Made by a program: the position numbers and the translations under genes. A stretch of 64,000 bases of DNA from Streptomyces netropsis (lineage in GTDB: Bacteria; Actinomycetota; Actinomycetes; Streptomycetales; Streptomycetaceae). Below the pieces are notes generated by a model that saw only the letters and a list, made by a program, of their open reading frames with translations, had not been told where the DNA came from and searched no databases. The stretch spans positions 372,001-436,000 of the forward strand of contig NZ_JACHJG010000003.1 of assembly GCF_014203545.1 (NCBI RefSeq). The letters are read 5' to 3'. This document shows, piece by piece, positions 9,002-15,377 of this stretch (position 1 is the first letter of the stretch; each line of letters starts with the position of its first letter).

Positions 9002-9030
9002 AGAATTGACGCACCGCCAGACGGTGTCAA
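9002..9030 (-). promoter_or_regulatory. tetR promoter with overlapping operator-like inverted repeat
   Basis: On the minus strand there is a consensus TTGACA (-35, complement of 9025-9030), N17, then AATTCT (complement of 9002-9007). The interval holds an inverted repeat: TTGAC-G-CACCG (9006-9016), ccaga, CGGTG-TCAA (9022-9030). The arms embed the -35, the usual arrangement for an autoregulated TetR gene. Confidence 0.7.
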
Positions 9031-9070
9031 GACCCGGGCGGGCCGCACGGGGCCGCGGGGCACCCCCGGG

Positions 9071-9076
9071 TAGTGT
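9071..9076 (+). promoter_or_regulatory. Putative -10 element of a leaderless hisN transcript
   Basis: TAGTGT ends six bases before the hisN ATG (9083) and there is no ribosome-binding site, the pattern of leaderless actinobacterial mRNAs. No good -35 is visible. Confidence 0.5.
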
Positions 9077-9082
9077 GCAGTC

Positions 9083-9877
9083 ATGTCCGACTACCACGAT
9101 GATCTGCGTCTGGCCCACGTCCTCGCGGACGCCGCCGACGCGGCGACCATGGACCGGTTCAAGGCCCTCGACCTCAAGGTCGAGACCAAACCGGACATGA
9201 CTCCGGTGAGCGAGGCGGACAAGGCCGCCGAGGAGCTGATCCGCGGCCATCTCCAGCGGGCCCGGCCGCGGGACGCCGTGCTGGGCGAGGAGTTCGGGGC
9301 CGAGGGCACGGGTCCGCGCCGCTGGGTGATCGACCCGATCGACGGGACCAAGAACTACGTCCGCGGGGTGCCGGTCTGGGCCACGCTGATCTCGCTGATG
9401 GTGCAGGTCGAGGGCGGCTTCGAGCCGGTCGTCGGCGTGGTGTCGGCGCCGGCGCTGGGCCGCCGCTGGTGGGCGGCGAAGGGCTCGGGGGCCTTCACCG
9501 GGCGCAGCCTGCTGTCGGCGACGCGGCTGCAGGCCTCGCGGGTGGGCCGGATCGAGGACGCGTCGTTCGCGTACTCCTCGCTGTCGGGCTGGGAGGAGCG
9601 CGGCATGCTGCCGGGCTTCCTGGACCTGTCGCGGGACTGCTGGCGGACGCGCGGCTACGGCGACTTCTGGCCGTACATGATGGTCGCCGAGGGCTCGGTG
9701 GACATGTGCGCCGAGCCGGAGCTGTCGCTGTGGGACATGGCGGCGAACGTCGTCATCGTCGAGGAGGCGGGCGGGCGCTTCACCGGTCTGGACGGTCGCC
9801 CCGGCCCGCACAGCGGGAACGCCGCCGCGTCGAACGGACTGCTCCACGACGAACTGCTGGGCTACTTCACCAAGTAG
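9083..9877 (+). CDS. hisN: Histidinol-phosphatase, inositol-monophosphatase family
   Basis: 264 aa. IMP-family metal motifs are intact: GEEFG (residues ~70-74), DPIDGTKNYVRGVPVW (~90), and LWDMAANVVIVEEAGG (~215). In Streptomyces this type acts as HisN, dephosphorylating L-histidinol phosphate in histidine synthesis; the assignment over a general inositol phosphatase rests on similarity to the S. coelicolor protein. No other his genes are adjacent. It is probably translated from a leaderless message and is divergent from the TetR gene. Confidence 0.88.
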   Translation: MSDYHDDLRLAHVLADAADAATMDRFKALDLKVETKPDMTPVSEADKAAEELIRGHLQRARPRDAVLGEEFGAEGTGPRRWVIDPIDGTKNYVRGVPVWATLISLMVQVEGGFEPVVGVVSAPALGRRWWAAKGSGAFTGRSLLSATRLQASRVGRIEDASFAYSSLSGWEERGMLPGFLDLSRDCWRTRGYGDFWPYMMVAEGSVDMCAEPELSLWDMAANVVIVEEAGGRFTGLDGRPGPHSGNAAASNGLLHDELLGYFTK

Positions 9878-9885
9878 GGCGCGCC

Positions 9886-9921
9886 ACCGGGGGCCGTTCA
9901 CCGTCAGGAGGCGCCCCCGGT
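9886..9921 (+). terminator. Hairpin downstream of hisN
   Basis: ACCGGGGGC (9886-9894) pairs with GCCCCCGGT (9913-9921) across an 18-base loop, eight bases after the hisN stop. Confidence 0.5.
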
Positions 9922-10028
9922 TCAAACCTTGACGTCGAAGCGCGCGGGTCGGTGATTCCGCCTCCGCACGCCCTCTTGTTGTGCCCACGCGGGCGTGTGA
10001 CGATGACAGCCCCCACGCTTGTGAACTT

Positions 10029-10050
10029 GTGAATCCTTTCTCGGATTCAC
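10029..10050 (+). promoter_or_regulatory. Inverted repeat upstream of the CBS-domain gene
   Basis: GTGAATCC (10029-10036), six bases, GGATTCAC (10043-10050): a perfect 8-bp inverted repeat nine bases before the strong ribosome-binding site of the CBS gene. It could be an operator or an RNA hairpin that controls access to the start. Confidence 0.55.
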
Positions 10051-10076
10051 GGTCCACCAAGGAGGTGGCTCCGACC

Positions 10077-10487
10077 ATGCTCGTCCACGACGCCATGAGC
10101 ACAGTGGTCCTCACCATCGGTCCCGCCCATACCCTCAGGCAGGCCGCGCGGATGATGTCCGCGCGCCGGATAGGAGCGGCCATCGTTCTCGATCCGGACA
10201 CCAGCGGGCTCGGCATCCTCACCGAACGCGACATCCTCAACTCGGTCGGCGCCGGCGAGGATCCGGACCGGGAGACCGTGCAGGGCCACACGACGACGGA
10301 CGTCGTCTTCGCGGCCCCGGAATGGACGCTGGAGGAAGCCGCGTCCGCCATGGCACACGGCGGCTTCCGGCATCTGATCGTCCTCGACGACCACGAGCCC
10401 GTCGGCATCGTGTCGGTCCGCGACATCATCCGCCGCTGGGCACCCCTGCGCGCGGGGCGACGGCAGACGGGCGTACTGGCGGGCTGA
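10077..10487 (+). CDS. Two-CBS-domain protein
   Basis: 136 aa from the ATG at 10077, after the near-perfect site AAGGAGGTGG. Two tandem CBS domains fill the protein: residues ~8-60 (DAMSTVVLTIGPAHTLRQAA) and ~70-125 (VVFAAPEWTLEEAASAMAHG). No effector domain is attached. Stand-alone CBS proteins of this kind bind adenine nucleotides and are common in the dormancy and stress regulons of actinobacteria; the ligand here is unknown. Neighbours are hisN upstream and katA convergent downstream. Confidence 0.9.
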   Translation: MLVHDAMSTVVLTIGPAHTLRQAARMMSARRIGAAIVLDPDTSGLGILTERDILNSVGAGEDPDRETVQGHTTTDVVFAAPEWTLEEAASAMAHGGFRHLIVLDDHEPVGIVSVRDIIRRWAPLRAGRRQTGVLAG

Positions 10488-10496
10488 GCGGAAAAG

Positions 10497-10535
10497 CCGG
10501 AGGGACCGGAGCCCATTGGCGTCCGGTCCCTCCGG
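10497..10535. terminator. Bidirectional terminator between CBS gene and katA
   Basis: CCGGAGGGACCGGA (10497-10510) and TCCGGTCCCTCCGG (10522-10535) form a perfect 14-bp stem with an 11-base loop between convergent genes. Confidence 0.85.
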
Positions 10536-10592
10536 TTGGTACGGCAAGCGGCTGTTGGGACCAGCCCCGTGGCGGTCGGACCGCCGCGGGAC

Positions 10593-12068
10593 TCAGCCGC
10601 GCAGGGCCTGGACCGCGGCTTCGAGCCGCTTGCCGTAGTCGGGGTCCGCCTGGCGGAAGTTGGCGATCGCACGCTCGGCGATGTCGTCGCGGGAGACCTT
10701 GGCGATGAAGCCGGCGAGGTTGTCGATCAGCCGGCCCTTCTCGTCCTCCGACATCAGCCGGTAGAGGTTGCCCGCCTGGACGAAGTCGTTGTCCTCGGCG
10801 TGCGTGGGGGCGGCGGTGCTGCCCGTGTAGCCGGTGACCTCGACGGGCTGCCACAGCGGCCGGCCGGTCTCCTGCGGCCCGCCGAAGCTGTTGGGCTCGT
10901 AGTTCTTGGCGCGGCCGTGCCGGCCGTCGTAGGCGTAGCCGTCACGGCTGTGCGTCCGCGCCTCGGTGGCGTGCGGGCGGTTCACCGGCAGGTGGTCGGC
11001 GTTGATGCCGACGCGGTAGCGGTGGGCGTCGCCGTAGGCGAAGAGCCGGCCCTGGAGCATCTTGTCCGGGGACGGGCCGATGCCCGGCACGAAGTGCGCC
11101 GGAGAGAAGATCGACTGCTCGACCTCGGCGAAGATGTTCTCCGGGTTGCGGTTGAGCTCCAGCTTGCCGATCTCGATCGGCGGGTAGTCCTCGTGCGGCC
11201 ACACCTTGGTGAGGTCGAAGGGGTTGAAGCGGTAGGTCGCCGCGTCGGCCGCCGGCATGATCTGCACCTGCACGGTCCAGCTCGGGAAGTCGCCGCGCTC
11301 GATGGACTCGCGCAGATCGCGCTGGTGGCTGTCCGGGTCCTCACCCGCGAGCTTGGCGGCCTCTTCGGCGGCGAGGTTCTTGATCCCCTGGTCGGTCTTG
11401 AAGTGGTACTTGACCCAGAAGACCTCGCCGGCCTCGTTGTTCCACTGGTAGGTGTGCGAGCCGTAGCCGTTCATGTGGCGCAGCGTGGCCGGGATGCCGC
11501 GGTCACCGAAGAGCCAGGTCACCTGGTGCGTGGACTCCGGCGACAGACCCCAGAAGTCCCAGACGTTGTCCGCCTCCTGCGAGCCGGTGTACGGGTCGCG
11601 CTTCTGGGTGTGGATGAAGTCGGGGAACTTGATGGCGTCCTTGATGAAGAACACCGGGGTGTTGTTGCCGACGAGGTCGTAGTTTCCCTCTTCGGTGTAG
11701 AACTTCAGCGCGAAACCGCGGGGGTCGCGCACCGCGTCGGCCGAACCGAGGTTGCCCGCGACGGTGGAGAAGCGCAGGAACGTCTCGGTCTGCTTGCCCA
11801 CCTGGGAGAGGAACGCGGCCCGCGTGTACCGGGTGACGTCCGCCGTCACGGTGAAGGTGCCGTACGCCCCGGCGCCACGGGCGTGCACCACGCGCTCCGG
11901 GATCCGCTCGCGGTTGAAGTGCGCGAGCTTCTCGATCAGCGACTGGTCCTGCACCAGGACGGGGCCGCCGAAGCCCGCGGACTCGCTGTTCTGGTTGTCC
12001 GCGACCGGAGCTCCGGACTCCGTGGTCAGCGGACCCGTTCCCGAAATGGCCTCGCCCTGAACCGACAC
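10593..12068 (-). CDS. katA: Monofunctional heme catalase KatA
   Basis: 491 aa from the GTG at 12068, chosen because ACGGAGG lies five bases before it; a GTG ten codons upstream (12098) has no site. Clade-3-type small-subunit catalase. The distal heme histidine is in [16 protein letters not shown], the asparagine in [11 protein letters not shown], and the proximal tyrosine in [14 protein letters not shown]. It degrades hydrogen peroxide in the cytoplasm. It is divergent from catR, and its promoter carries a Fur-type operator, so peroxide induction through CatR is expected. Confidence 0.96.
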   Translation of the reverse strand: MSVQGEAISGTGPLTTESGAPVADNQNSESAGFGGPVLVQDQSLIEKLAHFNRERIPERVVHARGAGAYGTFTVTADVTRYTRAAFLSQVGKQTETFLRFSTVAGNLGSADAVRDPRGFALKFYTEEGNYDLVGNNTPVFFIKDAIKFPDFIHTQKRDPYTGSQEADNVWDFWGLSPESTHQVTWLFGDRGIPATLRHMNGYGSHTYQWNNEAGEVFWVKYHFKTDQGIKNLAAEEAAKLAGEDPDSHQRDLRESIERGDFPSWTVQVQIMPAADAATYRFNPFDLTKVWPHEDYPPIEIGKLELNRNPENIFAEVEQSIFSPAHFVPGIGPSPDKMLQGRLFAYGDAHRYRVGINADHLPVNRPHATEARTHSRDGYAYDGRHGRAKNYEPNSFGGPQETGRPLWQPVEVTGYTGSTAAPTHAEDNDFVQAGNLYRLMSEDEKGRLIDNLAGFIAKVSRDDIAERAIANFRQADPDYGKRLEAAVQALRG

Positions 12069-12139
12069 GTGCGCCTCCGTCTTTTTCGTCCCTGTCACCG
12101 GGCCTGCGCCACCGTCTCCGGAGGCCCGAGCCGAACTCG

Positions 12140-12167
12140 ATCCTACATTGGACTTTGTCTAAGTCAA
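12140..12167 (-). promoter_or_regulatory. katA promoter overlapped by a CatR (Fur/PerR-type) operator
   Basis: Minus-strand TTGACT (-35, complement of 12162-12167), N16, TAGGAT (-10, complement of 12140-12145). The imperfect palindrome TTGGACTTTGTCTAAGTCAA at 12148-12167 covers the -35 and spacer. Its position implies that CatR bound there would block RNA polymerase until oxidised. Confidence 0.8.
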
Positions 12168-12225
12168 GATGGATCAGACATGAATACGAGATCCATTGAT
12201 GGACAAGGGGCGCTGCTACGCTGGT

Positions 12226-12242
12226 CCTATCTGACTGATAGG
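12226..12242 (+). promoter_or_regulatory. Inverted repeat just upstream of catR
   Basis: CCTATC-tgact-GATAGG, a perfect 6-bp inverted repeat ending seven bases before the catR ATG and covering the region where a ribosome-binding site would be. It may be an autoregulatory operator or a hairpin. Confidence 0.5.
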
Positions 12243-12249
12243 TGATGGC

Positions 12250-12666
12250 ATGAGTGACCTGCTGGAACGGCTCCGGGGACGCGGCTGGCGGCTGACCGCA
12301 CAGCGACGCGTCGTCGCCGAGGTCCTCGACGGGGACCACGTGCACTACACCGCCGACGAGGTGCACGCCAAGGCGACGGACCTCCTGCCCGAGATCTCGC
12401 GCGCGACGGTGTACAACACCCTCGGGGAGCTGGTGTCCCTGGGCGAGATCCTCGAGGTGAGCACGGACGGGCGCGCCAAGCGCTACGACCCGAACGCCCA
12501 CCACGCGCACCAGCACCTGGTGTGCTCGCGGTGCGGCACGATCCGGGACGTCCACCCCTCCGGGGACCTGCTCGCCGACCTCCCGGCGCACGAGCGCTTC
12601 GGCTTCCAGGTCTCGGCGGTCGAGGTGACCTACCGCGGCATCTGCCCGAACTGCTCGACGGCGTGA
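12250..12666 (+). CDS. catR: Fur-family peroxide-sensing repressor CatR
   Basis: 138 aa. An N-terminal winged helix (RLTAQRRVVAEVLDG, ATVYNTLGELVSLGEI) is followed by a dimerisation domain with HHAHQHLVCSRCGTI and a second CPNC pair, giving the Cys4 structural zinc site. The histidine-rich DHVHYTADEVHAKA corresponds to the PerR/CatR regulatory metal region. In Streptomyces, CatR represses katA and its own gene until peroxide oxidises it. Head-to-head with katA, as in S. coelicolor. The ribosome-binding site is weak. Confidence 0.93.
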   Translation: MSDLLERLRGRGWRLTAQRRVVAEVLDGDHVHYTADEVHAKATDLLPEISRATVYNTLGELVSLGEILEVSTDGRAKRYDPNAHHAHQHLVCSRCGTIRDVHPSGDLLADLPAHERFGFQVSAVEVTYRGICPNCSTA

Positions 12667-12732
12667 CGCGAAGCCCGTGACACGGCGGCGGCCGACGGCC
12701 GCCGCCGTTCGCGCGCCCCGCTCCGCCCGTCC

Positions 12733-12784
12733 GGGCATAGACGTCCGGGCTCCGGGCATAGACGTCCGGGCATAGACGTCCAGG
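12733..12784. repeat. Three copies of a 17-bp direct repeat
   Basis: GGGCATAGACGTCCGGG occurs at 12733-12749 and 12754-12770, with a third copy differing at one base (12768-12784). Each holds the palindrome GACGTC. It lies between catR and the tRNA terminator. Function unknown. Confidence 0.85.
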
Positions 12785-12793
12785 CATACGACG

Positions 12794-12824
12794 AAGGCCC
12801 GGATCCTTGAAGGATCCGGGCCTT
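12794..12824 (-). terminator. Terminator of initiator tRNA copy 1
   Basis: AAGGCCCGGATCCTT and AAGGATCCGGGCCTT flank a single base, forming a ~14-bp stem ten bases downstream of the tRNA 3' end. Confidence 0.9.
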
Positions 12825-12833
12825 GTCTTCGAG

Positions 12834-12907
12834 TAGCGGGGACAGGATTTGAACCTGCGACCTCTGGGTTATGAGCCCAGCGAGCTACCGAGCTGCTCCA
12901 CCCCGCG
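12834..12907 (-). tRNA. Initiator tRNA-fMet (CAT), copy 1
   Basis: Minus-strand 74 nt beginning CGCGGGGTGGAGCAGC, with anticodon loop CTCATAA on a stem CTGGG/CCCAG. Initiator hallmarks are present: three consecutive G:C pairs next to the anticodon loop and no Watson-Crick pair at 1:72 (C1 opposite U72). The T-arm is GCAGG-TTCAAAT-CCTGT. CCA is not encoded. A nearly identical copy lies at 15253-15326. Confidence 0.97.
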
Positions 12908-13044
12908 TCGTTGACCTAACTGTAACCCGTCGGTAGGGCTTCAGGCAAACGCGTGTGCAAACACCCGTGCGAACAGCCTCCGGGCGGCCACCGCCGGGAC
13001 GCCGCAGCCCCGGCCCTGGGGCCCGGCGCGAGCGCCCGCCGCCC

Positions 13045-15012
13045 CTACGCCGACAGTTCCTGCTGCAACGCGTCCCGCAGCCGCGCCGCACGCTCGGCGA
13101 CCTCCGCCGGGCCGAGCTCGACGGCGCGGGCGCACCAGTGCTGCCCCTCGGCCAGATTGCCGCGCCGGGCGGCCAGCAGGGCGAGCCGCAGCGCGGCCCG
13201 CCCGTGACCGGCCTGGGCGGCCCTGGCCCACCACAGCGCCGCCTCCGGCTCGCTGCCCTCGCGTGCCAGCAGCAGCCCGAGGTTGAAGGCGCCGTTACGG
13301 CTGCCCGCCTCGGCGGCCTGGCGGTACCAGTGCGCGGCCTCGACCACGTCACCCCGCGCGGCGACGAGCATGCCGAGCCGGACCTGGGCCCGCCGGTGGC
13401 CCTGCCGGGCGGCGTGCCCGTACCACTTCTCGCACTCCTCCCACGCCTCGTCGTCGCGGTCGAGCAGCGCGCCCAGCCGGAAGGCCGCCTCGGCGCTGCC
13501 GCCGCGCACGGCGACCCGGAGATGGCGCTCCGCCTCCTCGTCCTCGCCGTCCCGCAGCAGGACCATGGCGACCTGGAGGGCCGCGTCGGTGTGCCCGGCG
13601 GCCGCGGCCCGCTCGTACCACTCGAAGGCCGAGCGCTCCTCGTCCCGCCCGGCGTAGAGGATGCCCAGGTTGAACGCGGCGTCGACGCTGCCCGCCTCGG
13701 CGGCCTTGGAGAACCACGGCTCGGCCCCGGCGGAGTCGCCGCCCTGCAGCAGCAGCACGGCCAGCGCGTTGGCGGCCTCCTGGTGCCCGGCGTAGGCGGC
13801 GCGGCGGTACCACTGCTCGGCCTGCGCGGTGCGGCCCTGCTCGGCGCAGAGCAGGCCGAGGTTGTACGCGCCGTTGACGTCGCCGGCGTCGAGCGCGGCC
13901 CGGTACCAGCGCTCGGCCTGCTGCGACTCGCCCCGGTCGGCGTGCAGGGCGCCCAGCGCGTTGGCGGCGTTGCCGTCGCCGTCCTGGGCGGCCCGGCGCC
14001 ACCAGATCGCGGCGCTCTCGGTGTCGCCGGCGTCGCGCAGCAGGAAGCCGAGGGCACAGGCGGCGCGCGACTCCCCGTCCTTGGCGGACGTCAGATACCA
14101 GCGCCCGGCCTCCTGGATCTCGCCGCGCGCCTCCAGCAGGGTGCCCAGGTGCAGGGCGGCGCGCCGGTGGCCGCGGGCGGCGGCCTGCCGGTACCACTGC
14201 TCGGCCTCGCCGGCCGCGCTCTCGTCGCGGCGGCCGGCCGCCGCGGCCCGCAGATCACGGACCGAGGTGTCGACGCCGCCGGCCGAGGCGTAGCGGGTAC
14301 CGGTGGAGGGGCCGAGGCCGCCGGGGCCGTCCCCGAGCCCGTCCAGCCCGGCGAGACCGCCGGGGCCCGTGCCGCGGCGCGGCGCCCGGCCGTCGAGGAT
14401 GCGCGCGAGGCGGTAGGCGGCCTCGCGGTGCCCGCGCTCGGCGGCGGAGCGGAACCAGCGCTCGGCGCCCACGTCGCTGCGGTGCTCCAGCAGATCCGCG
14501 AGGGCGTACGCGCCGAGGGCGTGCCCGGACTCGGCGGACTGCCGCAGCCAGTACTCGGCGGCGGGCTCGTCGCCGCGCTCCCGGTGGTAGCGGCCGAGGG
14601 CGTGGGCCGCGGCGGCGGAACCGGCGACGGCGGCGACGCGCCACCAGGAGGCGGCCTCGTCCGCGTAGCCGCGCTGGTGCAGCAGGACACCCAGGTTGTT
14701 GGCGGCGGAGCGGTCGCCGTCGGCGGTCGCGGCCCTCAAGTGGCGCTCGGCGCCGTCGAGGTCGCCGCGGCGCAGCAGCAGCGCGCCGAGCATGCTGAGG
14801 GCGGCGGGGTCGCCGGACTCCTCGGCCCGGCGCCGGGCGGTTTCGAGTTCGAGGTCGGCGGCGTCGGTGGAGAGGTCGCCCGCGTCGGCGCTCTCGCCGG
14901 GGCCGGCCGCCTCCGAGCCGAACGCCTGCGGTTCCTGATCGCTCCCGTCACCGGGAGCCTCCACAAGCCGACGTGTCCCCAACAACCTCGTCCTGTCCCC
15001 CATAAGACCCAT
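13045..15012 (-). CDS. Sel1-like / TPR repeat protein
   Basis: 655 aa. After an acidic N-terminal ~60 residues, the rest is about 16 helical repeats of ~36 residues with Sel1 spacing (for example AERWYRAALDAGDVNGAYNLG, AEQWYRRAAYAGHQEAANALA), interrupted by a Gly/Pro-rich spacer near residues 215-265. There are no membrane segments. Sel1/TPR arrays are protein-interaction scaffolds; the partner is unknown. It starts at the ATG at 15012, with an alternative three codons in. It lies between the two initiator tRNA genes, all on the same strand. Confidence 0.9.
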   Translation of the reverse strand: MGLMGDRTRLLGTRRLVEAPGDGSDQEPQAFGSEAAGPGESADAGDLSTDAADLELETARRRAEESGDPAALSMLGALLLRRGDLDGAERHLRAATADGDRSAANNLGVLLHQRGYADEAASWWRVAAVAGSAAAAHALGRYHRERGDEPAAEYWLRQSAESGHALGAYALADLLEHRSDVGAERWFRSAAERGHREAAYRLARILDGRAPRRGTGPGGLAGLDGLGDGPGGLGPSTGTRYASAGGVDTSVRDLRAAAAGRRDESAAGEAEQWYRQAAARGHRRAALHLGTLLEARGEIQEAGRWYLTSAKDGESRAACALGFLLRDAGDTESAAIWWRRAAQDGDGNAANALGALHADRGESQQAERWYRAALDAGDVNGAYNLGLLCAEQGRTAQAEQWYRRAAYAGHQEAANALAVLLLQGGDSAGAEPWFSKAAEAGSVDAAFNLGILYAGRDEERSAFEWYERAAAAGHTDAALQVAMVLLRDGEDEEAERHLRVAVRGGSAEAAFRLGALLDRDDEAWEECEKWYGHAARQGHRRAQVRLGMLVAARGDVVEAAHWYRQAAEAGSRNGAFNLGLLLAREGSEPEAALWWARAAQAGHGRAALRLALLAARRGNLAEGQHWCARAVELGPAEVAERAARLRDALQQELSA

Positions 15013-15213
15013 CGTCGCACCACCCGCAACCCGCGTACACCTGGTATACCGCAGCCGATGAGGTCACTTCAGCGTTTTGTCGACTTCCCGACTTCCCGAC
15101 ACGGCCGTGCTGCAAACTCTATTCAGAAGCCCCGCACACAACCCCCACAGGCCACGGCGCGCCGGGGTATGGGTAACCAAAAATTCCGGGACGCCCTGCC
15201 CCGGGCACACGAC

Positions 15214-15243
15214 AAGGCCCGGAGTCCGAGGACTCCGGGCCTT
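15214..15243 (-). terminator. Terminator of initiator tRNA copy 2
   Basis: AAGGCCCGGAGTC-CGAG-GACTCCGGGCCTT, a perfect 13-bp stem just downstream of the tRNA. It is a different stem sequence from that of copy 1. Confidence 0.9.
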
Positions 15244-15252
15244 GTCTTTGAG

Positions 15253-15326
15253 TAGCGGGGACAGGATTTGAACCTGCGACCTCTGGGTTATGAGCCCAGC
15301 GAGCTACCGAGCTGCTCCACCCCGCG
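15253..15326 (-). tRNA. Initiator tRNA-fMet (CAT), copy 2
   Basis: The 74-nt mature part is identical to the copy at 12834-12907: anticodon CAT, three G:C pairs in the anticodon stem, and C1 opposite U72. Identity extends a little into both flanks apart from single-base changes (tcttc/tcttt on the 3' side, cgtcg/cgccg on the 5' side). Confidence 0.97.
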
Positions 15327-15377
15327 CCGTTGTGAAACAACCGTACCACGGCGCGGGGTGGGGCCTCACCGGACTTC

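Noticed and set aside
8345..10672. A 775-codon minus-strand ORF spanning tetR, hisN and the CBS gene
   Set aside because: Only its last 204 codons code for TetR. The rest is antisense to hisN and the CBS gene and has no ribosome-binding site or domain of its own.
12955..15255. A 766-codon plus-strand ORF opposite the Sel1/TPR gene
   Set aside because: It is the antisense shadow of the repeat protein; its LGGLGxP-type repetition only mirrors the TPR codons.
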